Source: Xanthostigma xanthostigma (taxonomy: Eukaryota; Arthropoda; Insecta; Raphidioptera; Raphidiidae). From it: a stretch of DNA of 64,000 nt. The notes beneath the pieces are model-generated. The model saw only the letters and a program-made list of their open reading frames with translations. It was not told the origin of the DNA and made no database searches. Shown here piece by piece: positions 23,546-35,889 of the stretch. Both the position numbers and the translations under genes were made by a program. Location: contig OY754468.1 in assembly GCA_963575645.1 (NCBI GenBank), positions 1,302,001 to 1,366,000 on the forward strand. Direction: 5' to 3'. Every line of letters starts with the position of its first letter. The stretch's first letter is position 1.

Positions 23546-24505
23546 CTCTTAAATGACAAGGAATGATTTTAATACCAACTGTGTAAAATGGTGTGTGTGT
23601 CGTAGCTGCCCTGGGAATGGTGTTGTCACAACAAGCACGTTTCCAACAAAATGGTTGATGTTTAAAATACATTTCCTCTTATAATTGTAATTTTGTAAGA
23701 ATTGAACAGTTTTTTATCCTTTTTTATTAAATAATATTGTTCATAACATAAGTAGACAATTTTGAAACTCCCGCTTTGATGCGCTTTGGTGAGCTGGCGC
23801 CATTTCAGCGATGCCAATGACTGAAAAAAGTTCGTCAAAAGTACATTTTCATTAATTTTCATGCTATCATGTTGGCATTAAAATTATTCCTTCAGACAAA
23901 TAAGAGAAGCTCGAATAGCATTGAGTTTCATACCCCTGGTCAGTCCTGCATTAAAGTTCCGTGTCCCGTATTATAGGAAATGTCCCGCATTATTACGTGA
24001 ATTTTACGAGACCCGTGTGGCTATATGAAAAAGACTTTTTTTTGGCTCTTCAAATTCTACCCAAAATAAAGTTTTTTAGTTTAGTCGTTTGGTTTTGGTG
24101 TTCCTATTAATAAAACTTAAAAATATTGATTTCTTTAGCTTTATACCCCGCCCCCCAGAAAAAAAAATATCTACGCCCTTGTGTGAAGCAAGAACATAAT
24201 AGCAATTAAGAAAATTAGAAGTGAAATCTGGCGGCAAATCCAGCCTCGCATGCAGCGAACTTTAAATTAAAATCGTTGCAACGAATATATCAAACCACTA
24301 TATAGTATACAACCCAGCCCTAAATTTTAACGGCACATGCCAGCACAGATGATAATTTCAAAAACACCCGTTCTTTCCGTAGTTACAGCACCAGTCAATT
24401 CAACATATTACGATATTTTTTCATTGCAGAGCTACGGCTTCCCGTATAAACTGGGTCGTAATTTTGGAAAACAGGCTACGGCATATTTTTTTCTAGTTAT
24501 ATTAA

Positions 24506-24671
24506 GGATCAATCTATGTCCGTATTGTAACAAATTTTTCATTTTTTACTTTGTTAATTAATGGCGAATGCTTTTAAAAGACACTTTTTACGGTTTTTAA
24601 AATTTTTATAAAAATTTTTCTGCTAAAAAAATTAAAAAAATGGTACAATAGGGACATAGATTGATCCTTAA
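24506..24671. mobile_element. Short MITE with TTAAGGATCAATCTATGTCC ends
   Basis: ATTAAGGATCAATCTATGTCC near 24506 is perfectly inverted at about 24650-24671, with a short AT-rich centre between. Confidence 0.7.
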
Positions 24672-25324
24672 TCTCCATAAAAATAATTTTTCATAATTTT
24701 ATCTCTCGTTTTACGATCAGATTTATACGGGACCGCAGACCACTGTATTGCATTGAGAAAACCAGGGGAAACGGGCTCTTAATTTGAATCTAATTAGTAA
24801 ATGTATAAAACTAAACATTTCGCACTACATTTCACTACCGTTATAAATTTAAACCGTTCAAAGTGAGTAGCACTATACCGGTTGTCAAAAATACATTTGA
24901 ATTTAATGAATTTGCAAAAAATCATCAATATCAGATAAGCAGGGGGTCTACCCAATACCGAAAAACATGGCAAGTGGTCTATGAGACAAAAAAGTTTGGG
25001 AACCTCTGTAATAGATCATGCCTTCATCGAATAAAAACCGACACCAATACCATACACGAACCACAGCGACAGTTTATTATCCGGCTTAACACAGACAATG
25101 TCGAACACGCGAAAGAAAAATTCTTTATTCATATACAAACAAACTAACAAGTTGATTGATCGTTACTTAAAACCCAAAAAAATACAAACAGTTTTTCGAA
25201 ACGTGCTCATTTCAAACAGTAACTGGTCACATCTGTTATGACGTAATCCGATTCGAGCAGTCCAGTCAATAGCACGAATCGATACGTGCGAACTTCGCTA
25301 CAAATGCTCTACGAATAACCTCGC

Positions 25325-25685
25325 TGTATCTTTACTAATATATAAAGCTGAAGAGTTTGTTTGTTTGGTTGAACGCGCTAATATCAGGAACTACTGGTTC
25401 GAATTGAAAATGTTTTTTTTTGTTGGATAGCCCATTTATCGAGGAAGGCCATAGGCTATATAATATCACGCTACGACCAATAGGAGCGGAGCATCAATGA
25501 AAAATGTTGCAAAATGTAACTCAAAATTTATCCGTCCGCCAAAACTTTTGAACGGTAACTCCGATCATCATGAACTTTGGACACACCATTCATCTCGGTA
25601 AACTAAGATGAATGTGCGTACTCACGTCCCTCCTCCCCATTCGTTCTTTTGCACCCGGGTGAAACCAGGCGGTACCGCTAGTATA
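25325..25685 (+). mobile_element. Family D SINE/RTE-like repeat, copy 2
   Basis: Full-length counterpart of 12620-13005 in the opposite orientation, from TACTAATATATAAAGCTGAA to the CACCCGGGTGAAACC region and a 'gctagtata' end. Confidence 0.6.
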
Positions 25686-25689
25686 AAAT

Positions 25690-27455
25690 ATTCGCAACGG
25701 CCCCGAGACCGATCATGGATAAATCCAGTATCTGCAGTTGGCTATTGGTGCTTAGAGAAACAGGAAAAAGAAAGCGTGTTACATCTGTAATTCGCGATTA
25801 GAAAACTTCTTGATGTACTTATTTTATTTTTATGAGCGCAATTTACGTCAACCTACAAACCAGATCGCAGTGACCACTGCCAACATTTTGTTCTTGTGTT
25901 AAATTTAAACGCGATGTTTATTAAGTATTTTTATTATTTACATACTCGTCTTGCATTGGTGACCTTCCAACAGTCAAATATTTGGGTGCCTACCTACTGC
26001 TTCGTGTTTCCTATATCTGCAGGTGCGACAACAGGTAAAACTCTTTAATTGGGGACTGACCAAATATTATCCGACCAGTCAAATTACTGAAAGCGGCATG
26101 AAAACAAACGAACGATGTGTAGCTAGCAAAGTTATACAAAACGCTCCTGGCACATTGTGACATTTCAATAACCCACTTGAGATGTTTCTTATGCAATATC
26201 CAGCTGTGTCAATGTATAGACCGTTGATTCATTGATGCAGCTTTAAGCGAAATGCCAGCGACGTTGCGGGATAGGAGGACCGAACTTGCAGTTGACGAGA
26301 TTTATTATTTGTGTGATTTTATATAAAAAAAAGAAATCTATCTAATAAAATATGATTCTACAAATCTTTGATTAACGTCTGATTAGAACTCTTCAATAAA
26401 TAAAATTATCGAAACGTTAATGTATTATTGATATTTTTTGTTAATATATTGTCTGAAAAATTGGTCGATAATTTTATTTATTGAAAATATGATTCTACAA
26501 CAAGAGTTTTCCCTAGTCGATAATCTCGCAAAAACACCTTCTACGCCTATGGTTTCATACAATTCTAGAGGTTTTGAATTTTACGCTTAGTGTCACTCGT
26601 GAGTGAATCAATCGACAAAACATTCATCTAAATGTAAAGATTCTACGAGCAGGGAACAAAGAATTCGTGCATGGAAAACCTAACCCTCTTTTGCAATCAG
26701 AAAAAAACGAATTAGTGCATTGATTTTCATTACTAGAGTCTAAAGCAAACACTTATATATTGTGACGCACGCTACCGACACTGCGCGCATTGGAAGAAGC
26801 AGGTAGAGAAAGGTTTCGAACATTCGAGAAAAAGCTGGAATGAGTACCCCACGCATATAAATACATTGTACAGGAGAAGACACGGTATAGTGATAAATAC
26901 AGTGTTCGGTCGCCAGACATAAATCATTGAGTTTGGGTATAAATTTCTAGAGCGCATAGATAAATATTTCTTGTATACATATGACTGTGTACCTAGTGAT
27001 TTTGTATTATTATTATTTCTTTGTTACATTATTTCTATTTCATTTCCATTAAATATAAGTATTTTTAGTTTATTTGTTTGTAAATAAATATTTACCACCA
27101 CATCGAAGAACAGTTTTGTTACAATATATTTTAACCTTTTATTCTTCTTTGGCTTTGGCCGCCGTCGATAAACAATGTTTCTTTTTTTGTTGACAAGCAA
27201 TGATAACAATATGATTATAAATACCATATTTATCTGTGTTCGAGTTCGATCAAAATTTATGACACGAAAACTAAACGATAAAAATGTACTTATAAATCAA
27301 AGATAACGATTAATGTCATCTTGCGCCTGAGAAAAACATAAATGACATTTTTAACGGAAACTCGTCTTTAGTTATTAATGGACTCTGAACAATGCCTTAT
27401 CGGCGTAAAAAAATCCTCGTTATTGTTGCGTGAATGGGGAATGATTTTACTGTGA
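25690..27455. other. Unassigned region
   Basis: An inverted pair, 'caataaataaaattatcgaaac' at about 26394 and 'gtcgataattttatttattgaaa' at about 26465, marks a small MITE-like structure. The 26765-26930 stretch ('catataaatacattgtacagg...gtgttcggtcgcc') has a promoter-like look reminiscent of a solo LTR, but no matching partner was found. No host exon is supported. Confidence 0.3.
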
Positions 27456-27458
27456 TCT

Positions 27459-28375
27459 GTGACACTATACAAAGTTCACTCCGTTCACATGAAACTGTGG
27501 AGCTTGTCAACAAGGAAGGGATTTGATTCGAGGGGTCTGACCACTTATTTTCTATGGGGCTTTTTGAAGGAAACAATCTACGCTAACGATCCTCAAGCCA
27601 CTCAACAGCTTCGAGATAACATTCTTAATAGTGTTGGGCATAATCGATATATTTCAATAATCGAATGAATCGATATAATCGGTTTTTATAATCGAATGAT
27701 CGATTATGAATTATTCGAATGATCATTCGAATTATCGATTATGAATGATGCGCAAACTTGGCAATCATTAATTTCGTTTTATTTACTTTTACAGTATAAG
27801 CAAATGATCATTCACAATATCGATTATGAATTATTATTTGAAGAGTTCTATTCAGACGTTAATCAAAGTTTTGGATTATGAATTATGTTCAAACTTTGCA
27901 ATTTCGATTTGTTAATATTACTTAACACAATATTAATAATGGAATCCCTGGTATGATCGAATAGAAATAGAAATATATTTGTTATGCCCTAGAATCTAGA
28001 TGGATACATCGTCAATTTACATAATGAGTTAAACATTAAAATTTAAAAAATCCTTAATGTCATAAAAACAATTGTTTAGGAATTTGATTTAATGCAGAAA
28101 CCGAATGATATATCGATATATCAGATTAATATCGACAGTGGACATAGCATTAGTACTGTGTCGGGATTTAATATTCATTTCATATTTCATAATCGATTCA
28201 AGCGAATGATATCTCGGTTGCCATAATCGAATGATGGATTATTCGGCCATAATCGAAATATTTCGATTATATCATTCATAATCGCCCAACACTAATTCTT
28301 AATTCCATTGGAGAAATTGGACAAAATCTCTGTACGAAAATAATGCAATTGGAAAAAGAATATTAGCAGGCAAGA
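27459..28375 (+). pseudogene. Tc1/mariner-type transposase C-terminus, interrupted by a hAT MITE
   Basis: Before the insertion the frame reads YFLWGFLKETIYANDP...QLRDNILNS. This is the conserved FLWG-x-L-K-x-x-V/I-Y segment near the third catalytic acid of mariner-like transposases. After the inserted element (27629-28294) the same gene resumes as SIGEIGQNLCTKIMQLEKEY, an in-frame stop, and the family-typical DDLQDIIF end. The catalytic core upstream is not recognised. This is a dead plain DNA transposon. Confidence 0.65.
27629..28294. mobile_element. hAT MITE with exact 8-bp target duplication (family G, copy 1)
   Basis: The ends are TAGTGTTGGGC and GCCCAACACTA. ATTCTTAA flanks both (27621-27628 and 28295-28302). 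The interior is built of 'aatcgaatgatcattcgaattatcgattatgaat' motifs. A second copy, itself invaded, is at 56465-57871. Confidence 0.92.
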
Positions 28376-29198
28376 GTGGATGACTTGCAAGATATCATTT
28401 TTTATTATTAACCGCAACACTTTTATTTTTAAAATAAAATTATAAGATTTCAATTATTTCGTGTCTTTTTTATTATTAAATTAAATTGAGAGGTCAAATT
28501 TAGACAACCGTTGGAATTAAAATTTATTCGCTAAAAGACGCCAGTAAACAAACAAATTAAGAAGCTCCAATAAAGATGGCGGTTACATTCGAGATTGTAT
28601 TGTTTTCAGAGAACGGCGAAAACAAAACCAGCCTTATTCAAGGCGACAATATTTCTCATTTGCGCGGAGTCGAAAGTTGCATTTAAGTCTAAACAACGTA
28701 AAATGTTCGTCAAATGAAACGAAATGTTCGTAGAGAAGAATTGCACGTTTAAAGAGGTTCTCCTGTACTGGGAATCTCCACTTTGCTGACCACTGCATCT
28801 TGGTCAGCGAATTTCGAGACATTTGTAGACACTTGAATAAGCTGACTTAGTATATTTTTAAATGCACTTTAAAAGCAATTTTAAACTGCAATCTGTTTTT
28901 CTTATTATTATTTTATGTTTTTAATTTAATCTTTCTTCGAATTATAAGTCAGAGTACCCGTCGGCAAAAATTCTGACAAATACTCTCCCCAAACTTTGTA
29001 TATGGCTTCATTAGGCCTAGTCTGACACCTATTTCCTCTATGACTTAAAAGATTTTGGGGCGTTTTCCCTCTAAATTTTCCGGAAGATGTTTTGACGACA
29101 TGTAAAAAATTTATAGATACTGTTTGTTTTTTTAATTGGATAGCTTAAACACTTCAACCAAAACGCTAAAATAATGTTCTCTGACAAATAACATGAAC
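28376..29198. other. Unassigned spacer
   Basis: No gene or clear repeat is seen. Confidence 0.35.
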
Positions 29199-29262
29199 CA
29201 TTTAAAATGTCCGACACCTCGAATATGTCGACATATTCGAGATGTCAGACATTTTAAATAGA
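29199..29262. repeat. Near-perfect 60-bp hairpin
   Basis: ATTTAAAATGTCCGACACCT is followed by CGAATATGTCGACATATTCG and the inverse arm ending GACATTTTAAAT. The centre is fully palindromic. Confidence 0.8.
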
Positions 29263-29646
29263 GTCGTAAAACACAATGTCCGAAAGTTTGATTTAAAAAT
29301 GTCTTTATAGATTGTAATTCCAGTTTATACCTATGCATGGACAGTCTAATGTCGTCAAATTCTTTGTTATGTATAGAGCAGATTGTCTCACAGAAAAAAG
29401 AGATGACTAATTTTCATATAGAAAAAGGCCGCTTTTCAAACTAAATTTTGATCAAAGAACGTGGAAAAATGTTTCAAAGTACAAAAAAAAACTACGTAAA
29501 TTAATATCAATACAGGATTTAAAAAAATATAATTTCATTCGATGTTTTTCTTATGGAGAAATATGTACGGTCACATGCTAAGATCATTGTCAGATTTTCT
29601 GACAATGCTTCCTGCAATAATCTTTGTCTTTCTGCAGCCCAGCATG

Positions 29647-30072
29647 AAGGCCGCTGCACACGAGGCTAGAAACGCTGCTTGGACTTCTGCTGGCCGGTAG
29701 ACTGGAAATGACGTCACTGCGGGCTCGCCTGCTAGCTCACAAGATAGGTTTTAAAATTAGAACAGGGGCTATTTTTTTCCTTGCTAGGTATGAGCAAGAA
29801 CCAATCGGGAAGCAGTATCTTGTCACGCGGTCGACTTGAACAAACGCCCACAAACCAACATGACGTCATTCTGCTCAGAGTCAGACAACAGACAAGTTTT
29901 TCTCTGTGTTTATATTTGAACTGTCACTGCGCGCGCACCAGATTTATTCACAAAACTGGCTTGAAAAGACGTCTCGTGTGATCAACAATCAAGAAAGCCA
30001 GCGCTAGAAAACTCGTAGGCAAATCTAGCAAGGAATCTAGAGCAGTGTTTTTAGCCACGTTTGCAGAGGCTT
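29647..30072 (+). mobile_element. Family B MITE, full copy
   Basis: The left end AAGGCCGCTGCACACGAGGC is mirrored at the right end (AGCAGTGTTTTTAGCCACGT...GAGGCTT). It matches the ends of the copy in the zinc-finger gene at 46727-47160. There is no coding content. The superfamily is not certain; a hAT or PIF relative is possible. Confidence 0.7.
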
Positions 30073-30186
30073 TAATACTTGAGGATTTTATCTAGCGTCC
30101 TTAACCTATCTTCTTATCATCCTATAACCTCCACTTCTCCCCCTTGACATCCCCCAACTCCCTTGACGACAATAAAACGAACGTGT

Positions 30187-30209
30187 TAGAGAGAGAGAGA
30201 GAGAGAGAA
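30187..30209. repeat. (GA)n microsatellite
   Basis: An uninterrupted GAGA run lies between the family B copy and foldback C copy 2. Confidence 0.9.
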
Positions 30210-30233
30210 CGTACTGTATCAGAATCCTATATA

Positions 30234-30954
30234 GACGGAGAGCTGACTACGGAGAAAATGGGTGACACGGTGCAGAGCTGAAAATTTGCAGAATAATAGG
30301 AGATAGTACAAGTAGGGAAAAAATTGCCAGAAGTCTAGGCGGAAGATAAAGAGCCGCCAGAACGCGCTAATGTTGCGAAAAATCAGTGCACTTCTGGCAA
30401 TTTCTATACTTATTCTGTAATTCAAAACTAGATTATATATTATATATATTATACATTATATAGTTATAAGGGCATACTGAAAATTCAAACATGATATAAT
30501 AATAACATTCGACAAATATTCAAAATTATTAATGACATTTTGATAGAAATAAAATTAATCGTCATATATTTTCATTAATAAAATTACATTGTTATAACAA
30601 CGTAATTTTATTAATCTATTTAATTTTATTTCCATCAAAATGTCATTAATAATTTTTAATATTTGTCAAATGTAATTATTATATCATGTTTGAATTTTCA
30701 GTATGCCCTTATAACTATATTATGTATAATATATAATTATATATAATATATTGTAATCTAGTTTTGAATTACAGAATAAGTATAGAAATTGCCAGAAGTG
30801 CACTGATTTTTCGCAACATTAGCGCGTTCTGGCGACTCATTATCTTCCGCCTAGCCTTCTGGCAATTTTTTCCCGACTTACTTGTACTATCTCCTATTAT
30901 TCTGCAAATTTTCAGCTCTACACCGAGTCACCCATTTTCTCCGTAGCCAGCTCT
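30234..30954. mobile_element. Foldback element C, copy 2
   Basis: It has the same arms as 5178-5873, with TA at both borders (30232-30233 and 30955-30956). A short (TA)n expansion in each arm accounts for the greater length. Confidence 0.85.
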
Positions 30955-31312
30955 TAGTCAATACGTAAATTGCTAATTTCTTTAATATAAGCGCTGGCTA
31001 GAAGTTGCATTGCGTACATATTGTATCGTAATTGAGCAATAAAACACAAACTGTGGGGGAGCACTCCATAAGTGCAAAGGTCAGCGAATAAGCCCCTCTA
31101 ATCTCTCTTAATACGTTCTGAACTTCAATCACAATATCATTGTCTTCCGCAATGAAGAACGTTTAGCACAGTTTTAATACAGTGACCTGCTTTTTATATC
31201 AGCAGCGTAACAAATCAAATATGACGACAAAAAAAAAGGATTGTACGAATCGAGTCATTGAATTAACCAGAATTTTGTAATACACTGACTGACTGACAGT
31301 CAACGGAGAGCC

Positions 31313-31530
31313 TAAGGCCTAGTTTAATTATGAGAGGCGTTCAACGCGCGTTGGCCCAACGCGGGTTTACAATTTCTATACAATTGTATAGAACTGTTTA
31401 TATGATAACGCGCGTTCAACGCGCCACCAACGCGCGTTATCATATAAACAGTTCTATATAATTGTATAGAAATTGTAAACGCACGTTGGGCCAACGCGCG
31501 TTGAACGCTCTTCATGTGTGCTAGGCCTAA
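31313..31530. mobile_element. Small foldback MITE rich in CAACGCGCGTT
   Basis: The arms run from GGCCTAGTTT..GTTCAACGCGCGTTGG to CCAACGCGCGTTGAACGC..GCTAGGCC, with a second inner inverted repeat around 'ttatatgataacgcgcg'. Almost the entire 218 bp can fold. Confidence 0.8.
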
Positions 31531-31689
31531 GCCGGTGGGTCTAGAAACATGAAATTTTGCATATTATATAACGTAGGTGAGCACTAAGAAAGTATTTTTT
31601 GAAAATTCATCCCCTAAGACTTAAGAGGGTTAAATATTCAATCAATGTCGGATGATACTAAAAATAGCAGACATTTGATAAATAGCCAA

Positions 31690-32095
31690 CAAATATTGTA
31701 ACACACCGATCGGGATGACGTACTGGTGATAGCACTGAACTCGCGTTTGAAAGGTATCGGGTTCGAATCCCGGCGGGCGCAGTTGTGGCTGGGACTTTTT
31801 CCTGCTACCTCTCGTCGAGAAACGGTAATTCCTGTACAGGCCATCTTGTTTTTCACGGTTTCCCTCAATAGTTCCAGATAAATATCGAGATGGTTCCTTA
31901 TTCAAGGTCATGGCCGATTACCTGTCAAATTTGCCTACCTTGTCCTAAAATTCCTTCATTCGCCCATTGCTATTAATTAAGTGGATGTTTAAAAATGTTG
32001 AAAATAACGGGAAGTGTGATAGATCGATAGATAGATCGTATGTTATGACATAAAGTCGAGAAACGGACGTTAAACGCATTATTATTACTGCTTTT
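31690..32095 (+). mobile_element. tRNA-derived SINE, complete copy
   Basis: The head contains an A-box-like 'tggtgatagcactgaac' and a consensus RNA polymerase III B box GGTTCGAATCC (about 31759-31769). The body contains 'cgtcgagaaacggtaattcctgtac' and 'gagatggttccttattcaaggtcatgg', and the tail ends in ATTATTATT. The internal promoter would drive its own transcription. A truncated minus copy is at 15897-16255. Confidence 0.75.
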
Positions 32096-32473
32096 GTATT
32101 TAAAACTGTTTCGTGTCAATCGCGTGCTGAGCCGCGGGTATCGGCTAGTAGTGGTGTCCTTTCAATGCGCGTTATTACAAAAATATTACGGCAATCCTGA
32201 CAGCATGGAAAAATTTAGAAACCACGCGACAATCGTTACCTATATCTAGTCACGACTGACCTTTCGGCCGTCCAAAGTTCATAGGACAGGAGGACAAAAC
32301 AATCGAGCGTCGCACCGCATTGCAACGTCTTCCTCTTACATTCAACTGTTATACAAAAAACCAGTGAGGAGATTATGTACTAATCATAATTTGCATCGAC
32401 TCCTCGCTTCTCTGCGGCCACGAAATGCGTACATGACCGCCAAATCGGACTTTTACAGGCGAACCTCTACATA

Positions 32474-33046
32474 CAGTATGTAAACGCGTAAGGTGCACAT
32501 AGGGAAATTAGCATTGGGAAAAAATACTTGGATCAGAGTTAACCATGACTGCATTAATTGTTATTTCTATTGAATTATCGTGGTAATCTTGAGGATTTCT
32601 ATTTTATTTTGATTTATTTTTATTTTACTTGGATTTTTTAATAATAAAAATCTCTTATAAATCATTATTTTAATTTTTTTGTACAAAAATAAAACAAAAA
32701 AACAACTCCATCTGTTTGGAAACATTTCATTCAAAAATTGTTTGACTGGTATGACGTATGCGCGTTGGTAAATCAGTGACCCAATGTCTAGGTTCAACAC
32801 GAATAGGTGGAGATATTTGATCTCGCTCCATATATTTAAGTATTTTTGGGAATTTAATGTCCCATTAATAAAAAAAGTCCGATTATGTTGTAATCATTTG
32901 AATATTTTCTTCGGTAGTATACATATTCATTTTGTAAAAGAATATTATCTGTTAAATTGAAAAACAAGATTTCAAGGTTCACTCTGATCCAGTCATTTTT
33001 TCCCAATGTTAATTTCCCTATGTGCACCTTACGTGTTTGCATACTG
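32474..33046. mobile_element. TA-flanked Tc1/mariner-like MITE
   Basis: The termini CAGTATGTAAACGCGTAAGG and CACCTTACGTGTTTGCATACTG are flanked by TA on both sides. The inverted repeats extend about 70 bp, through 'gcacatagggaaatta'. Confidence 0.82.
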
Positions 33047-33569
33047 TATAAATGATTGGCCACAAAATACACACCTCAAAATTAAGGAACCACTCAGTTT
33101 TTCCGTGAATACATTTTAACCATATATCTATTAATTAACTATATGAATCGTTGCCTATCTACTCAATGTGCGCTGAGAGAACGCAACAAAGCGTATCGAA
33201 AATATATCTGCGTCTCTTTCTTCGATGTAATTCCCTGATTTCTCCGATGATAGAATTGGTTGACGTACTTGCATTCAATCAGAATAAAGTATCTCTGTTT
33301 CAAAAACTTTGTCTTTTTCTATGACGTTAACATGGGCGTACCCAGCTTTTGGCCCAGGAGGGGGCAAATTAGAAATTTCTTAAGCCGGGTCTCCCGTGCT
33401 TGTTTTGCCCTCCTGGATACGCCAGTGCTTACTATGCTTAAAAAAAGACAGAAGTATATGTTTGCACCCTAATAGTTCGATTGCGATTTTATTCCTATGC
33501 TCAGTATAGAATCAAAGTATATATTTTTAACTAACAGTCCGGTTCGTTTAAGACGGCCAGCAGTCGCAA

Positions 33570-33850
33570 ATCTATACTAATATAATAATAATTATAAAGC
33601 TGGAGAGTTTGTTTCTTATTTTGGTTATCTCAGGAACTAATGGTTCGAATTGAATTTTTTTTTTTTTGTTGGATAGCCCATTTATCGAGGAAGGCTATAG
33701 GCTATATAATATCACGCTGCGACCAATAGAAGCGGAGCATCAATGAAAAATGTTGCAAAATGTAACTCAAAATTTGTCCGTCCGACAAAAACTTTTGAAC
33801 GGTAACTCCGATTATCATGAAATTTGGACGCAACATTCATCTCGGTAAAC
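33570..33850 (+). mobile_element. Family D SINE/RTE-like repeat, copy 3
   Basis: Same core as 25325-25685, stopping at 'catctcggtaaacta'. The last third is absent. Confidence 0.6.
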
Positions 33851-35889
33851 TAAAAGTGCTATTTGAAGCACACGCCAATAAATTATTTTAAAGTTATGAA
33901 AAATAGCAAACAACAACCATAAACCATTTTATCTTGCTTCCACAGATTATAATTAATGTATATTGTACACAAGCATAATTTCTGCGAACACGTGATTCTC
34001 AAGGAAAAATCGTTTTAAAAGTACACTGTAGTGATTTGTTTGCTTGTAAACATAAATTGGAATTATGTAACATTTAATTCTATATAAAACAGGTTTTATA
34101 CACGCGTTTATAGGTTTACCTACACCCAACGAACAATCGGTGCTGTTTTTTGCTGTTAAATATCAGCTTTTTTTATTACTTTAGAACAAAAACGTTAAAA
34201 ATCAATACAAGTACTTAAATAAAATCGTAACTTTGTCGCAACTGTAAGTTTTTAATCAAATTTCGAGAGGTACCTATACAGTCTTTAGGATATTTAGATC
34301 GAATTAGCCATTTTTACAATATTTCGAGTTAACCCAAAAACTAACGCACCGATTGTAATCGGACTTTCACCAACTGAGTTTTGAGTACTTGCTTTCACTA
34401 AGTTTGTTAGCAATAATATCATAAAAAACCGACAAGTTCTGCTTTTACTTATGCACTTAAATTTAAAAATAAAACTAGTTATAACATTTTGACACCATAT
34501 TTGGACCTTTGGGTTGAATGACCAAAAACATGACGAAGAAAACCTAGGTTAACTTATTCTACATTTAATTTTGAAGTTTATAATCCAATAGTAAGCTACA
34601 AATTGTTGGGTCATGAGTGACTCATCTGATGTGGGAGTTTTCTATACGTGGATTTATTTTATTTACAAATTGTTATTAGTACAATGCCACTGACATCCTT
34701 CATCTACAAAAAAACCACGTCAATATTTCACAAAATGATTTTTAAATGTTTGGTGTACATTTGCAATTTCATAGAATTGTTGAATTCGTTTTTCCATAAA
34801 ATATTACTTTAGAAAGACAGCATATCGTCAAATCTAACCTAAAAATAATATTAGATAATGCCTAGAGTGATGAATTAAAAATAAATTGGAGTAAAAGAGC
34901 AGAAAATTTATATTTAGGCTTAACACAAACCGTTCTGCAGTAACCTAAGACCTGATTTGATCATGACTTAAAAAACATTGCAAATAACATGAACCGAACT
35001 ATGTAATTGACATCGGTGGGTTTATTGAAGGAAAAAGACTGAAAGCAGTCCCCTATCCAAATTTAACAATATTGTAGGCCAAGAAACATACATACGCAAT
35101 TATAAACATAGGTTAAGAGAGCACGAGCCTTCTGTGATTGATATGAATTATTAGAACTCACCGTAAATAATCGGAATTATGAATTAATCCACATGTAGTA
35201 ACACTGGATAGTTTTTGTTATGAATTTACGCGCACCGCGTCACACAATCATGACCTTTGCTCACAATAATATTAATTGTACACCTTCAATAAGTACACAT
35301 CAGTTCACTTCTGAAGCAGATAACGACAAACTAAATACTTTGTATATATTTGGGACCACACTGAACTATTTCGACCAATGAGCAGCGCAGAAAATTATAC
35401 GACAGTGTGGCGTGATTCTTACGTCACCAGGTTAAACTCATGCCGATAGATCAATATTTTTGAACATGTTTTATTTATACACTTTTATTAAAACCGAATT
35501 AAGATATTATGTTCGGCACCAATTTATTATTTATTGAAATCGAATCACGCATGTTTATTCAGTTAATTATTTGGTAGGGGAAAATTATTTACATTTGAAT
35601 CAACCAAGTTTATAAATATTAATGATTATTCCTCTAGTTGAAAGGTAGCAGCACATTTTTTCATTGCAAATCCGGCCCTCTGTCAAGCTTTCTTGAAACT
35701 AATTTTTATGTTCAAATGTTGGATAACATTTTTACCTCCTTAAACAAAGATGGTAGCAAAAACAAACAGCTGTCATTTGACAGTTGTCAGATTAAAGAAA
35801 ATAAGCATTCATACGTAAAATGATACATAAATGAATAATAATATATTTTTTATATTATAGTGATAATTTAATCTAATAACTTTAATAAA
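33851..35889. other. Intergenic region upstream of NPRL3
   Basis: About 2 kb of AT-rich DNA without a recognised repeat or exon. It should include the NPRL3 promoter and 5' untranslated region, but no TATA box or initiator could be assigned with confidence. Confidence 0.4.

Larger units (their letters stand above)
18878..25008. mobile_element. Large hAT element (6.1 kb) with exact target duplication, filled with later insertions
   Basis: The left end CAGTGATTCCCAAAGTGGTC is mirrored at the right end (AAGTTTGGGAACCTCTG, ending at 25008). The octamer TAATAGAT flanks both sides (18870-18877 and 25009-25016). Nested inside are a family A copy, a jockey-type LINE fragment, a TIR element with a 155-bp tandem array, a family B fragment and a small MITE. 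No hAT transposase (RNase H-like fold or BED finger) was recognised in what remains. The original element was therefore much shorter and probably non-autonomous or decayed. Confidence 0.75.

Noticed and set aside
26765-26960. Possible solo LTR
   Set aside because: The promoter-like TATAAATA and general look are suggestive only. No second copy, boundary or target duplication could be identified.
31759-31790. Possible tRNA gene (perfect B box)
   Set aside because: The cloverleaf does not close, a SINE body follows directly, and a truncated copy of that body exists at 15897-16255.
31642-31911. Open frames of 76-89 residues on the minus strand
   Set aside because: They overlap the tRNA-derived SINE and are explained by its sequence.
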